Assembly (NCBI RefSeq): GCF_001447195.1
Contig: NZ_LFRI01000148.1
Location: 1-50,960 of the forward strand
DNA: 50,960 bases
Direction of reading: 5' to 3'
Source: Aquabacterium parvum
Lineage (GTDB): Bacteria > Pseudomonadota > Gammaproteobacteria > Burkholderiales > Burkholderiaceae_C
Shown here piece after piece: positions 1-8,677 of this stretch (the stretch's first letter is position 1; every line of letters starts with the position of its first letter). The position numbers were made by a program, and so were the translations under genes. The notes under the pieces were generated by a model. The model was given only the letters and a program-made list of their open reading frames with translations, was not told the origin of the DNA and searched no databases.

Positions 1-2
1 AC

Positions 3-92
3 GAAGAACGCTACCGACAGCGGGTCGAGTACCACCTGCGCAAACGAGCCGAGAGCCTGGGCTTGCGCTTGGTGCCGATGGAGGTCGCATGA
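3..92 (+). CDS. IS110-family transposase, C-terminal fragment (continues beyond window)
   Basis: The open frame enters from the left edge and ends at the TGA at 90-92. It encodes about 29 residues beginning EERYRQRVEYHLRKR, the tail usual for IS110-type transposases, whose conserved C-terminal helix region carries the YEERYRxRV signature. The catalytic DEDD and Ser regions are outside the window, so activity cannot be judged. Family assignment rests on this tail plus the longer copy at 137-334. Confidence 0.65.
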   Translation, partial: EERYRQRVEYHLRKRAESLGLRLVPMEVA

Positions 93-136
93 ACACCCCT
101 TGGCAAATCAATCACTTATGGTGTGTTTCTTGAGAG

Positions 137-334
137 ATGGACAAGCCCAAGGCGATCACGGCGGCAGCGCACAAGCTGGCGCGGCTGATCTACTCGATGA
201 TCACAAACGGCGAGGAGTATGTGGACAAGGGGCAGGCATACTACGAAGAACGCTACCGACAGCGGGTCGAGTACCACCTGCGCAAACGAGCCGAGAGCCT
301 GGGCTTGCGCTTGGTGCCGATGGAGGTCGCATGA
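137..334 (+). pseudogene. Duplicated C-terminal fragment of the IS110 transposase
   Basis: The 65 residues starting MDKPKAITAAAHKLARLIY correspond only to the last part of the transposase (helical region plus YEERYRQRV tail). Bases 243-378 are identical to 1-136, so this is a tandem copy of the transposase 3' end rather than a separate gene. It starts with an ATG at 137 but has no clear ribosome binding site and lacks every catalytic region, so a functional product is unlikely. Confidence 0.7.
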
Positions 335-378
335 ACACCCCTTGGCAAATCAATCACTTATGGTGTGTTTCTTGAGAG
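137..378 (+). repeat. 242-bp tandem duplication at the IS end
   Basis: Bases 1-136 recur exactly at 243-378, an offset of 242 bp. This means a unit that begins at ATGGACAAG (137) and ends at TTGAGAG (378) is present at least twice head to tail; the first copy starts outside the window. The two copies are identical over all 136 comparable bases, so the event is recent. Confidence 0.9.
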
Positions 379-720
379 GGTGCTGGTGCCCACGTCGAAG
401 CTGAAGTTACTCAGGGTGATGCTGGGGTTCAGCGTCTTGGTGAACTTCAGGCCGGCGGCGTCGACGAAGTCGATGTCGATGGGGCCGTTGTTGACCGGCA
501 GGTCCACGCCCTGCACAGCCACGCCAGACAGCACGCCGGTGGTGCTGCTGTAGGTGGCGCCGCCCACACCCGACGGGGTGTAGCCGTTCAAGGAGGCGGA
601 GACAGCGGCCTTGTCGACGGTGACGGTGGCGCTGATGGCGTTGAAGGACTGAGCGGCAGCAAAGGCGTTGCTGGCGGCGACGGCAACGGCGACGGCTGCA
701 ATGTGCTTGAGGTACGTCAT
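358..720 (-). CDS. Secreted hypothetical protein, 3'-truncated by the IS110 element
   Basis: No family is recognised. The ATG at 720 is preceded by an AAGGA ribosome binding site 8 bases upstream. Residues 1-22 form a signal peptide (MTYLKH followed by an Ala/Val-rich core and AFAAA). The mature part is a Ser/Thr/Gly/Val-rich sequence of the kind seen in extracellular beta-rich and PEP-CTERM proteins. The native reading ends at about residue 114; the last residues SRNTP and the stop at 358-360 come from the IS end. Any C-terminal sorting signal has therefore been lost from this part of the gene. A PEP-CTERM identity is only a guess, based on the general look and on a PEP-CTERM gene elsewhere in the window. 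Confidence 0.6.
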   Translation of the reverse strand: MTYLKHIAAVAVAVAASNAFAAAQSFNAISATVTVDKAAVSASLNGYTPSGVGGATYSSTTGVLSGVAVQGVDLPVNNGPIDIDFVDAAGLKFTKTLNPSITLSNFSFDVGTSTLSRNTP

Positions 721-851
721 GTTCAGGGATCCTTGTTTCGTTTGAAGGGGGACCGCTCTGGAGGCGATCTGTTCAGGCATGACCTATCTTCCCTGCCGAT
801 TCCCTTTGCGCGACTAGGGTTCACACGGGATCCCCCCGTGACTGAGGGCCG

Positions 852-1433
852 TCAAACGGGCCACGTGTCGTGTTCTGTTACCACGGCGACCAAGGGTTGG
901 TCGTGCGCGGCGGGTTGCAGGGCCCCGCTCGGCAGTTTCGCCTGGCCCCAAGCCACGCCCAAAGCCGTCACCTCAGGGTGGGCCGCCAGGTAGCGGTCGA
1001 AGTAGCCGCCGCCGTAGCCCAGGCGGTGGCCGTCTTCGGTGAAGCCCACGCAGGGCACCAGGATCACGTCGGGCACCAGGGGCTTGCCTTCGCCGGTCGG
1101 GATGCCGCAGCCGTCGCGGCGTGTGGGCTCGGCGCCGTCCCAGGGCAGGAAGTGCATGGCCACCGGGGACTTGCTGGCCTCGGGCAGGGCCAGTCGTGTG
1201 CCCCAAGCCCGCTGCGCCTGGCAGGCGATGTTCCTTGGGTTAAATTCGCCTTGAATCGGCCAGTACACGCCCAGGCACATGGGCTCCAATTGCTCGAGCA
1301 CGGCCCACAATCGCGCCTCCAGCCCAGCCTGTGCTGCCACAGCGGCTTCCGTGGTGGCCCAGTCCCGACGAGACTGGAGCAGCTGGCGTCGCCAGGTGGT
1401 GCGGTCATCGCCGCTGGTGGGGGCTTCGGACAT
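852..1433 (-). CDS. ygfA: 5-formyltetrahydrofolate cyclo-ligase
   Basis: The protein is 193 aa, the usual length of the family. It converts 5-formyl-THF to 5,10-methenyl-THF with ATP in one-carbon metabolism. Features seen are an N-terminal Arg-rich helix (TTWRRQLLQSRRDW), the substrate segment GEFNPR and the C-terminal nucleotide-binding signature LGYGGGYFDRYL. The frame stays open upstream, but the ATG at 1433 gives the family length and avoids overlap with the divergent transglycosylase gene. No strong ribosome binding site is visible. It lies 30 bp from that divergent gene, so the two promoters must overlap. Confidence 0.9.
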   Translation of the reverse strand: MSEAPTSGDDRTTWRRQLLQSRRDWATTEAAVAAQAGLEARLWAVLEQLEPMCLGVYWPIQGEFNPRNIACQAQRAWGTRLALPEASKSPVAMHFLPWDGAEPTRRDGCGIPTGEGKPLVPDVILVPCVGFTEDGHRLGYGGGYFDRYLAAHPEVTALGVAWGQAKLPSGALQPAAHDQPLVAVVTEHDTWPV

Positions 1434-1463
1434 GGTCGACAACAACAAGAAAAGGTCTGACAA

Positions 1464-3845
1464 GTGAGAACTGCGCGCAAGTATGCGTCCCGAGTCCGCC
1501 ATCGCGCGCTCGCCCTGGTGGCTGGTGCGACCTGCCTGATCACGGCCGGGTTGCCGACGGCGATGAGCCCTGCGGCCTTGCTGGTGGGCGCCCCCCTGCT
1601 GCTCACGCATGGCGCGGCACAGGCTCAGCCGGGGCAGGGCGCCGCCAGCGACGACCGCCTGCTGGGTGACGCCCGCGAGGCCTGGCGCCAGCGCGACCGC
1701 CCGCGTCTGCTGGCGCTGCGCAACCAGCTCATCGCGCAGGAGCACCCGCTGGCGCCCTGGGCTGCTTACTGGTACTTCATGTCGCGCCTGAGTGAAGCCC
1801 CGCCGGCCGAGGTCGACGAGTTCCTGGCGCGCTGGCCCGACAGCTACGTGGCCGATCGGGCCCGCAACGACTGGTTGCTCGAACTCGGCCGCCGCCAGGA
1901 CTGGGCGAACTTCCTGCGCATCCAGCCCGCCTTCCGCATGAACGACGACCGCGAGGTCAGCTGTCTGGGTGTGCTGGCCCGCCACCGCACCGGCGCCCCC
2001 ATGGAGGGGCCGAGTGATTTGCGCGAACAGGCCCGCCAGTTCTGGTGGGCCCAGAAGGACGCCGACAACGGCTGCGACACCATGGCGCGTGCGCTGCTGG
2101 ACGCGGGCGTGCTGACCCAGGGCGACGTCTGGCGCAAGCTGCGGTTTTCGATCGAGGGCGACAAGCCCCGAGCGCTACAGCAGTCGGCCCGCCTGCTCAG
2201 CGACGCGGCGGCCCAGGCCGTCAACCGCCTCATGAGCCAGCCCCAGGCTTTCCTGCAGCCCAAGGGGGCCAGCAGCCTGGTCGACTCGGGCGACAAGGCC
2301 GGCTCGCCTGGCGCCAGCATCGGCCCCCGCGCGGCCTCCGCCAGCCAGGCCAAGGGCAAGAAGGCCGAGGCCGCCAAAGCCAAGTCGAAAGCCAAAGACG
2401 CCAAGAAGAAGCCCGCCAAGCCCAACTTGGCCCCCATGCCCGTGGCCTTCCCGCCCGAGGTGGAGGGCCCGCTCAACCTGCTGGCCCTGGTGCGCTGGGC
2501 TGCCATCGACCCCGACGCCACCGCCGCGGCGCTGAGCCAAAGCGGCGCGCGCGAACGCTGGCACCTGCGCGCCGAAGACATGGCCTGGGCCTGGGCCGTG
2601 GTGGGCCGCTGGTCGGCCGGCAAGCTGCAAGCCGAGGCACCTGCCCACTACGAACGCGCGCTGGCCGAAGCCGCGCTGGCCGCTGGCACCCGCAACCGGG
2701 GCGACGCCACCCGGGGTGCGGCCGCCTGGTCACCCGATGTGCTGACCTGGATGGCGCGCGCGGGCCTGCGCTCGGCCACCTCGGGCGATGCCTCGCGCTG
2801 GGCCCTGGTCGAGCAGGCCATCGAGGCCATGCCCCCCGAGTTGCAGCAAGACGGCGCCTGGCAGTACTGGAAGGCCAAGTCGCTGCAGGCGCATGCCCGC
2901 GCCGGAGGTGGCTCCGCGGCGGCACACGAAGCCATGCGCCAGCAGGCCCGTCAGTTGCTGGCCCGCGTGGCGAACCCTTTGACCTTCTATGGCCAGCTCG
3001 CCGCTGAAGAGCTGAACCAGGCGCCGCCCCGCGAGCCCGCCCGCCCCGCTCCTTTGACCGACGCCGAGCAGGCCCAGGCCCGCGCCAACCCGGGCATCGA
3101 CCGCGCCCTGCGCATGATGGCCCTGGGCTGGCGCAGCGAAGGCGTGCGCGAGTGGAACTTCACCCTGAGCATGTCCAAGCCCGGCGGCTTGAGCGACCGC
3201 GAGCTGCTGGCCGTGGCCGAAGAGGCCTGCCGCCGCGAGATCTGGGACCGATGCATCAACACCAGCGACCGCACCCGCACCGAGATCGACCTCAACCAGC
3301 GCTACCCCACGCCCTTTCGCCAGGACGTGCTGCGCGCGGCCGGCGAGGTGGGCCTGGACGCGGCCTACATGTACGGCCTGATCCGCCAGGAGTCGCGCTT
3401 CATCCTCTCGGCGCGCTCCACCGTGGGGGCATCGGGCCTGATGCAGGTCATGCCCGCCACCGCCTCCTGGACGGCGCGCAAGCTCAAGATCGCCTACACG
3501 CCCGACCTCATCACCGACCGCGACACCAATTTGCGCATTGGCGCCGGTTACCTCAAGCTGGTGCTCGACGACTTCCAGGGTGCGCAGGCCCTGGCGGCCG
3601 CGGCCTACAACGCCGGCCCTGGGCGGCCTCGTCGCTGGCGCGAAGGCGCCCGCGTGGACGCTGCCGCCTGGGTCGAGAACGTGCCCTTCACCGAAACCCG
3701 CGATTACGTCAAAAAAGTGCTGTCCAACGCCGTGGTTTACGGGCATTTGCTGCACGGCAAGCCGCTCTCGCTCAAGAATCGACTGGGCGCCACCGTGGGC
3801 CCTCGCGCGGCCGGCGCCCCGTCGTCCGACACCGACCTGCCCTGA
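1464..3845 (+). CDS. slt: Soluble lytic murein transglycosylase
   Basis: The 793-aa periplasmic enzyme cleaves the MurNAc-GlcNAc bond of peptidoglycan with formation of 1,6-anhydro-MurNAc. A GTG start at 1464 has AAGG upstream. The N-terminus has a basic stretch and hydrophobic segments ending in AAQA. A long alpha-superhelical region precedes the C-terminal SLT domain at about residues 625-770, with the catalytic Glu643 in RQESRF, then GLMQVMP and AAYNAGPGR. An Ala/Lys-rich low-complexity insert at about residues 280-320 (AKGKKAEAAKAKSKAKDAKKK) is unlike the core enzyme and may be a flexible or wall-binding spacer. Total length exceeds E. coli Slt70 partly because of it. Confidence 0.92.
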   Translation: MRTARKYASRVRHRALALVAGATCLITAGLPTAMSPAALLVGAPLLLTHGAAQAQPGQGAASDDRLLGDAREAWRQRDRPRLLALRNQLIAQEHPLAPWAAYWYFMSRLSEAPPAEVDEFLARWPDSYVADRARNDWLLELGRRQDWANFLRIQPAFRMNDDREVSCLGVLARHRTGAPMEGPSDLREQARQFWWAQKDADNGCDTMARALLDAGVLTQGDVWRKLRFSIEGDKPRALQQSARLLSDAAAQAVNRLMSQPQAFLQPKGASSLVDSGDKAGSPGASIGPRAASASQAKGKKAEAAKAKSKAKDAKKKPAKPNLAPMPVAFPPEVEGPLNLLALVRWAAIDPDATAAALSQSGARERWHLRAEDMAWAWAVVGRWSAGKLQAEAPAHYERALAEAALAAGTRNRGDATRGAAAWSPDVLTWMARAGLRSATSGDASRWALVEQAIEAMPPELQQDGAWQYWKAKSLQAHARAGGGSAAAHEAMRQQARQLLARVANPLTFYGQLAAEELNQAPPREPARPAPLTDAEQAQARANPGIDRALRMMALGWRSEGVREWNFTLSMSKPGGLSDRELLAVAEEACRREIWDRCINTSDRTRTEIDLNQRYPTPFRQDVLRAAGEVGLDAAYMYGLIRQESRFILSARSTVGASGLMQVMPATASWTARKLKIAYTPDLITDRDTNLRIGAGYLKLVLDDFQGAQALAAAAYNAGPGRPRRWREGARVDAAAWVENVPFTETRDYVKKVLSNAVVYGHLLHGKPLSLKNRLGATVGPRAAGAPSSDTDLP

Positions 3846-3906
3846 CCCTGATTTGCCCTGGAGCCGCGCCCCTTGGGTGGGGTAGGCTCGCCACAGGAGG
3901 TTCCCC

Positions 3907-4875
3907 ATGAAGCGCATCCTTGTCCTTGGTGGCTCCGGCTTCGTGGGCCGGGCCGTGTGCGAGCAGCTGGCATCGCACCCTGTGCTGGGCGCGGCCCGCA
4001 TCGTGGTGCCGACCCGCCGCCGCGCCCGGGCCAGGCACCTGCTGCCCCTGCCGCAGGTGGACGTGATCGAAGCCGACATCAACCAGGACCGTGCGCTGCA
4101 GCGCCTGCTCCAGGGTGCGGACGCCGTGGTCAACCTGGTGGCCATCCTGCACGGCCGACCGGATGATTTCGAGCGCGCCCATGTGGACCTGTGCCAGCGC
4201 CTGGCCGAAGACTGCATGCAGCTGGGCGTCAAGCGGGTGGTGCACGTCAGCGCGCTGGGCGTGGGCGACGACCCGACGGCCGCGCCCTCGCATTACCTGC
4301 GCACCAAGGCCGAGGGCGAGCAGGCCTTGCGCGTGCAGGGCCTGGAGCTGTCGGTGCTGCGCCCCAGCGTGATCTTCGGGGCGCACGACCGTTTCTTCAA
4401 CCTGTTCGCGGCCCTGCAGCGCGTGTTCCCGCTGATGCCCCTGGCCGGTGGTGATGCGCGCTTTCAGCCGGTGTGGGTGGAGGACGTGGCGGCGGCCATC
4501 GTGCGTTGCCTGGCCGACCCGGCCGCCACCGCAGGGCAGACCTTCGAGCTGGGTGGCCCGGATGTCTGCACCCTGGCGGACATCGTCAAAATGGCAGGCC
4601 GCTGGAGCGGTCACGCTCGGCCGGTGCTGCCGCTGCCGATGGTGGCGGGGCGCTTGCAGGCGGCGGCGATGGCCTGTTTGCCGGGCGAGCCGCTGATGTC
4701 GGCCGACAACCTGGACTCGATGAAGGTGCCCAACGTGCTGGGCGGCAAGCTGCCGGGACTGGCGGCGCTGGGCGTGTCGGCGTCGGCGATGTCGGCGGTG
4801 GTGCCCGCCTACCTGGGCGCTCAGCGCAACTGGGCCGAGCAGTTGGACGTGTGGCGGGCGGCTGCGCGGCGCTGA
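3907..4875 (+). CDS. NAD(P)-binding reductase, complex I NDUFA9-like / atypical SDR
   Basis: The 322-aa protein has an excellent CAGGAGG ribosome binding site 4 bases before ATG. The Rossmann motif GGSGFVG sits at residues 8-14 and a YLRTKAEGE segment matches the atypical-SDR active-site region (YxxxK with neighbours). The family is related to the NDUFA9 accessory subunit and to NAD-dependent epimerases; its substrate in bacteria is generally unknown. It starts 61 bp after slt on the same strand and may be co-transcribed. Family is confident, reaction is not. Confidence 0.85.
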   Translation: MKRILVLGGSGFVGRAVCEQLASHPVLGAARIVVPTRRRARARHLLPLPQVDVIEADINQDRALQRLLQGADAVVNLVAILHGRPDDFERAHVDLCQRLAEDCMQLGVKRVVHVSALGVGDDPTAAPSHYLRTKAEGEQALRVQGLELSVLRPSVIFGAHDRFFNLFAALQRVFPLMPLAGGDARFQPVWVEDVAAAIVRCLADPAATAGQTFELGGPDVCTLADIVKMAGRWSGHARPVLPLPMVAGRLQAAAMACLPGEPLMSADNLDSMKVPNVLGGKLPGLAALGVSASAMSAVVPAYLGAQRNWAEQLDVWRAAARR

Positions 4876-4950
4876 GCGCAGCTCGGCGCTTTGCCATGCG
4901 AAGCAGGGTTGCCCCGTCCCGACCAGGCCCCCTGACAAAGCGCCGGGCCA

Positions 4951-4984
4951 AACAAAAAGGCCCGCCATCTGGCGAGCCTTTTCA
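4951..4984 (-). terminator. Rho-independent terminator, probably of the barstar gene (bidirectional)
   Basis: An inverted repeat pairs AAAAGGC and CGCCA with TGGCG and GCCTTTT around a TC loop. Read on the minus strand the stem is followed by TTTTTGTTT, directly downstream of the barstar stop at 5000. On the plus strand it also ends in TTTT and may serve the upstream reductase gene. Confidence 0.75.
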
Positions 4985-4999
4985 GGGGAAAGCCGAGGA

Positions 5000-5557
5000 T
5001 CAGGCCGCAGCCAGCAGGGCAGCCGTGTCGAACACGCTGCTCATCGGGGGCAGGTTCATGATCATCGGGGCCGGGGCGTTTTTCGACACCTTCACCGGCT
5101 TGACGTTGGCGTCGTTCTGGGCGACTTCGGCCTTGTCCCAGTTGCCCGCCGACTCCTTGCCCGACACGGCGATCGAGTAGAAGACGCGGAAGGCGATCTT
5201 GCGCTCGCCCCAGAAGTCGGCAGCGTCGCGGAAGGCGTCAAGCAGCTGCTCGCGCGTTTCGCGGTCGACGTTGCCGCCGGGGATCAGCTCCAGCACCACG
5301 ACGAAACCGGGTTGCGGGCCCGACTTGTGCACCATGTCCGTGATGCAGTCGTACAGGGCGTCCAGGTTCTTGCCGAAGTGGTCCGGGAACAGGAAGTCAC
5401 GCGCGATGATGTCCAGCACGTCCTGCTTGTCCCGGGCGCCGCCCAGGTTGGTGTAGAGGAAGTGGTGGCCTGCGGCGTTGGCAGCCTGTTGCAAGTCTTC
5501 CGGGCGGTAGGCGCGGATGGATTGAACGATGTTGGGTCGAACGGATTGCAACAACAT
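5000..5557 (-). CDS. Barstar-family RNase inhibitor
   Basis: The 185-aa cytoplasmic protein contains a barstar fold: HHFLYTNLGGARDKQDVLDII, then FPDHFGKNLDALYDCITD, the conserved helix that plugs the RNase active site. It should protect the producer from the secreted RNase encoded 110 bp upstream on the same strand. It is about twice the length of B. amyloliquefaciens barstar (about 90 aa), with an N-terminal extension and a tail of about 60 residues (residues 125-185, ending NLPPMSSVFDTAALLAAA) of unknown role. Pairing with the RNase gene supports the call. Confidence 0.88.
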   Translation of the reverse strand: MLLQSVRPNIVQSIRAYRPEDLQQAANAAGHHFLYTNLGGARDKQDVLDIIARDFLFPDHFGKNLDALYDCITDMVHKSGPQPGFVVVLELIPGGNVDRETREQLLDAFRDAADFWGERKIAFRVFYSIAVSGKESAGNWDKAEVAQNDANVKPVKVSKNAPAPMIMNLPPMSSVFDTAALLAAA

Positions 5558-5667
5558 GATCGCTTGGGGCCCGTGGTGCGTCGAAGGTTCTCGGCGTCCG
5601 GTCGGGCTGTGTGAGGGTCAGAGAAAGAGCGTGGGCTTCGGGGCTGGTTCGGGCCCGTCAGCGAAGG

Positions 5668-6117
5668 TCAGCGGCGGGGGTCGATCTGCTTGAAGCTTGC
5701 ATAGTGATCCCGCGTGTAGAAACAAGTTTCAGGTTGTTGGACTTCTTTACCTCCGCAGACGATGCGTCGTGCACCACGATCGCGTTCGCCAGGCGTTGGC
5801 ACGGTGTATTCACGATAGAAACCGCGTGGCCGACGTGGCAGCAGGCGTTCCCGGTTGCCGAAGACCGACCCGTCCTTGCTGTAGCGGAACGGACCCCCTT
5901 CGTGGATGCGCCGGTGGACATCCTGTGCCTGCACGGGCAGCTCGCTCAAGGCAATGACCTGACTTCGCTGCGCCACCTGGGTTTCGGCCTCACCTTGGCG
6001 GGTGAAGGCCTGGGCCGGGGGCGCCGCCAGCACCGCCAGCGATGTCGCCAGGGCCAGCGTGAAGTTGCGAAGGGCAGTTCGGGTCAAGGTTTGAACGAAC
6101 CGGTGTTTTTTCAGCAC
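5668..6117 (-). CDS. Secreted barnase-type guanyl-specific ribonuclease
   Basis: This is a microbial RNase of the N1/T1 (barnase) family, about 149 aa with a GTG start at 6117. I chose this start because it gives a signal peptide (LKKHRF, a hydrophobic core, then APPAQA) and a mature domain of about 110 aa. Conserved features are RIHEGGPFRYSKDGSVFGNRE, the general base Glu in FYREYTV, Arg in RRIVCGG and His in TRDHYASF. Two Cys flank the segment between them (VCGG, ETCFY) and may form a disulfide after export. The barstar gene follows on the same strand. Frame stays open to 6213, so an upstream start cannot be excluded. Confidence 0.85.
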   Translation of the reverse strand: MLKKHRFVQTLTRTALRNFTLALATSLAVLAAPPAQAFTRQGEAETQVAQRSQVIALSELPVQAQDVHRRIHEGGPFRYSKDGSVFGNRERLLPRRPRGFYREYTVPTPGERDRGARRIVCGGKEVQQPETCFYTRDHYASFKQIDPRR

Positions 6118-6170
6118 TGCAGCTTCTTCGTTAAAGGCGGTATGGTAGAGAAAGAGCCCAAAAAGCTCAA

Positions 6171-6204
6171 GGCCCCAGCCCCGGGGAAAGCGGGTACTGG
6201 GGCC
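6171..6204 (-). terminator. Probable terminator downstream of maeB
   Basis: GGCCCCAG pairs with CTGGGGCC. Read on the minus strand the stem is followed by TTGAGCTTTTT. A second hairpin at 6210-6240 (ACAAGC/GCTTGT with CCTGAC/GTCAGG) lies closer to the maeB stop but has no T tract. Together they separate maeB from the RNase-barstar pair. Confidence 0.5.
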
Positions 6205-6283
6205 GTTTGACAAGCCTGCCTGACCTGTGTCAGGGCTTGTTCAGGGCACTTTCGGGCGCTTTTCGCGCTGATTCAGCGCGGTT

Positions 6284-8578
6284 TCAGCGCAGCGCGTTGG
6301 CGTCCGCCACCGTCATCGCCGTCATGTTGACGATGCGGCGCACCGTGGCCGAGGGCGTGAGGATGCACACCGGCTTGGCCGCACCCAGCAGGACTGGGCC
6401 CAGCGCGATGTTGTTGCCCGCAGCCACCTTCAGCAGGTTGTACGAGATGTTGGCGGCGTCGATGTTCGGGCAGACCAGCAGGTTGGCCTCGCCCGTGAGC
6501 GTGCTGCGCGGCATCAGCTGCTGGCGGTAGGCGGCGTCCAGGGCCGTGTCGCCGTGCATTTCGCCATCGATCTCCAGCCAGGGGGCCTGCTGCTGGATCA
6601 GGGCCAGGGCCTCGCGCATCTTCACGGCCGAGGGGTGGTTGCTCGATCCGAAATTCGAGTGCGACAGCAGTGCGGCTTTCGGGCGCTGGCCGAAACGCAT
6701 CATTTCCTCGGCGGCCATGATGGTGATTTCGCAGAGCTGCTCGGCCGTGGGCTCGTGGTTGATGTGCGTGTCCAGGATGTTCACGGTGCGACCCGGCAGG
6801 ATCAGGCCCGTCATGGCGGCGTAGGTTTTCACGCCCTGGCGGCGGCCGATGACCTGGTCGATGTAGTGCAGGTGCAGGGCGGTGTTGCCCCAGGTGCCGC
6901 AGATCAGGCCGTCGGCGTCGCCCTTGTGCACCAGCATGGCGGCGATCAGGGTGAGCCGGCGGCGCATCTCGATCTTGGCCATCTGCTCGGTCACGCCCTT
7001 GCGCTCGGTCAGGCGGTGGTAGGTCTGCCAGTAGTCGCGGTAGCGGGGGTCGTTTTCGGTGCTGACCAGGTCGATGTCGACGCCGGGGCGCAGGCGCAGG
7101 CCGAAGCGCTCGATGCGCTGCTCGATGACGCCGGGGCGGCCGATCAGGATCGGGCGGGCGATGCCTTCATCGACCAGGATCTGGGCGGCGCGCATCACGC
7201 CTTCGTTTTCACCTTCGGCGTAGGCGATGCGCTTGTTCTTGGCGCGCTTGGCCACGCTGAAGATGGGCTTCATCGTGTGGCCGGAGGCGTAGACGAAGCT
7301 TTGCAGGCGCTCGGTGTAGGCGACGAAGTCGGTGACCGGGCGGGTGGCGACGCCGGAGGCCGCCGCCGCCATGGCCACGGCCGGCGCGATCTTGATCATC
7401 AGGCGCGGGTCGAACGGCTTGGGGATCAGGTACTCGGGCCCGAAGCTGAGGTTGGCGCCCACGTAGGCGGCAGCCACCACGTCGCTTTGCTCGGCCTGGG
7501 CCAGCTCGGCGATGGCGTGCACGGCCGCGATCTCCATCTCATCGGTGATGGTGGTGGCGCCCGAGTCGAGCGCGCCACGGAAGATGTACGGGAAGCACAG
7601 GACGTTGTTGACCTGGTTCGGGTAGTCGGTGCGGCCGGTGGCCATGATGGCGTCGTCGCGCACGGCCTTGACCTCTTCGGGCAGGATCTCGGGCGTGGGG
7701 TTGGCCAGGGCGAAGATGATGGGTTTGGCCGCCATCTTGGCGACCATTTCGGGCTTGAGCACGCCGCCGGCGGACAGGCCCAGGAAGATGTCGGCGCCTT
7801 CGATGGCCTCGGACAGCTTGCGCTGATCGGTTTTCTGGGCGAACTGGGCCTTGTCCGGGTCCATCAGCTCGACGCGGCCTTCGTAGACCAGGCCGGCCAG
7901 GTCGGTGACCCAGATGTTTTCACGCGGGATGCCCAGCTTGACGAGCAGTTGCAGGCAGGCCAGGGCCGCCGCGCCCGCGCCGGACGTGACCAATTTCACG
8001 TTCTTGATGTCTTTGCCGACGACTTTGAGGCCGTTCATGAGGGCAGCGCCCACGACGATGGCGGTGCCGTGCTGGTCGTCGTGGAAGACGGGGATCTTCA
8101 TGCGCTCGCGCAGCTTGCGCTCGACGTAGAAGCAGTCGGGGGCCTTGATGTCTTCGAGGTTGATGCCGCCAAACGTCGGCTCCAGGCTGGCGATGATCTC
8201 GACCAGCTTGTCCGGGTCCTTCTCGTTGATCTCGATGTCGAAGACGTCGATGTCGGAGAACTTCTTGAAGAGGACGGCCTTGCCCTCCATCACGGGCTTG
8301 GCGGCCAGCGGGCCGATGTCGCCCAGGCCCAGCACGGCCGTGCCGTTGGTGATGACGGCCACCAGGTTGCCGCGGCTGGTGTACTTGAAGGCGTTGGCCG
8401 GGTTCTCGACGATTTCTTCGCAGGGCGCGGCCACGCCGGGCGAGTAAGCCAGGGCCAGGTCACGCTGATTGGTGAGCTGCTTGGTGGCGCTGATGGCGAG
8501 TTTGCCGGGGGTGGGGCGCTCGTGGTACTCGAGGGCGGCCTTTTTCAGCTCGGCGCGTTTTTCTTCAGGGGTGGTCAT
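6284..8578 (-). CDS. maeB: NADP-dependent malic enzyme with phosphotransacetylase-like domain
   Basis: The protein is 764 aa, the usual size of MaeB. The N-terminal half (about 1-430) is the oxidative decarboxylase of malate to pyruvate: [13 protein letters not shown], the metal-binding DDQHGTA segment and [11 protein letters not shown] in the dinucleotide site. The C-terminal half (about 440-764) resembles phosphotransacetylase ([21 protein letters not shown]) and is regulatory in characterised MaeB proteins. The ATG at 8578 follows GGAAGG about 10 bases upstream. In related beta-proteobacteria it is, to my knowledge, often near thiL; here about 8.6 kb separates them. Confidence 0.95.
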   Translation of the reverse strand: MTTPEEKRAELKKAALEYHERPTPGKLAISATKQLTNQRDLALAYSPGVAAPCEEIVENPANAFKYTSRGNLVAVITNGTAVLGLGDIGPLAAKPVMEGKAVLFKKFSDIDVFDIEINEKDPDKLVEIIASLEPTFGGINLEDIKAPDCFYVERKLRERMKIPVFHDDQHGTAIVVGAALMNGLKVVGKDIKNVKLVTSGAGAAALACLQLLVKLGIPRENIWVTDLAGLVYEGRVELMDPDKAQFAQKTDQRKLSEAIEGADIFLGLSAGGVLKPEMVAKMAAKPIIFALANPTPEILPEEVKAVRDDAIMATGRTDYPNQVNNVLCFPYIFRGALDSGATTITDEMEIAAVHAIAELAQAEQSDVVAAAYVGANLSFGPEYLIPKPFDPRLMIKIAPAVAMAAAASGVATRPVTDFVAYTERLQSFVYASGHTMKPIFSVAKRAKNKRIAYAEGENEGVMRAAQILVDEGIARPILIGRPGVIEQRIERFGLRLRPGVDIDLVSTENDPRYRDYWQTYHRLTERKGVTEQMAKIEMRRRLTLIAAMLVHKGDADGLICGTWGNTALHLHYIDQVIGRRQGVKTYAAMTGLILPGRTVNILDTHINHEPTAEQLCEITIMAAEEMMRFGQRPKAALLSHSNFGSSNHPSAVKMREALALIQQQAPWLEIDGEMHGDTALDAAYRQQLMPRSTLTGEANLLVCPNIDAANISYNLLKVAAGNNIALGPVLLGAAKPVCILTPSATVRRIVNMTAMTVADANALR

Positions 8579-8677
8579 GTGCTTGCGGCCTTCCAGGGCG
8601 CGGGCGCGCCAATGTGTCCATTCTAGGAACTTCGCATCGCCTGGGCGTGCGGATGTCCGCAACGAACGGGGTCTGTG

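Larger units (their letters stand above)
1..378 (+). mobile_element. 3' end of an IS110-family insertion sequence
   Basis: This is the right end of an element whose body lies outside the window. It holds the C-terminal coding end of an IS110-type transposase followed by about 44 bp of non-coding end. The last element base appears to be near 378, where the sequence switches into the interrupted secreted-protein gene on the minus strand. The final 242 bp (137-378) repeat the preceding stretch in tandem. The exact boundary and family subgroup need the left end. Confidence 0.7.

Noticed and set aside
824..840. Small hairpin CACGGG-ATCCC-CCCGTG after the cyclo-ligase gene as a terminator
   Set aside because: Only six base pairs and no T tract on either strand; not distinguishable from chance in high-GC DNA.
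2730..4232. 500-aa minus-strand open frame
   Set aside because: Antisense to slt and the NDUFA9-like gene; composition is typical of mirror frames.
6554..8626. 690-aa plus-strand open frame across maeB
   Set aside because: Antisense shadow: Val/Gly/Asp/Ala/His-rich composition with no domain, and the opposite strand has an unmistakable malic enzyme.
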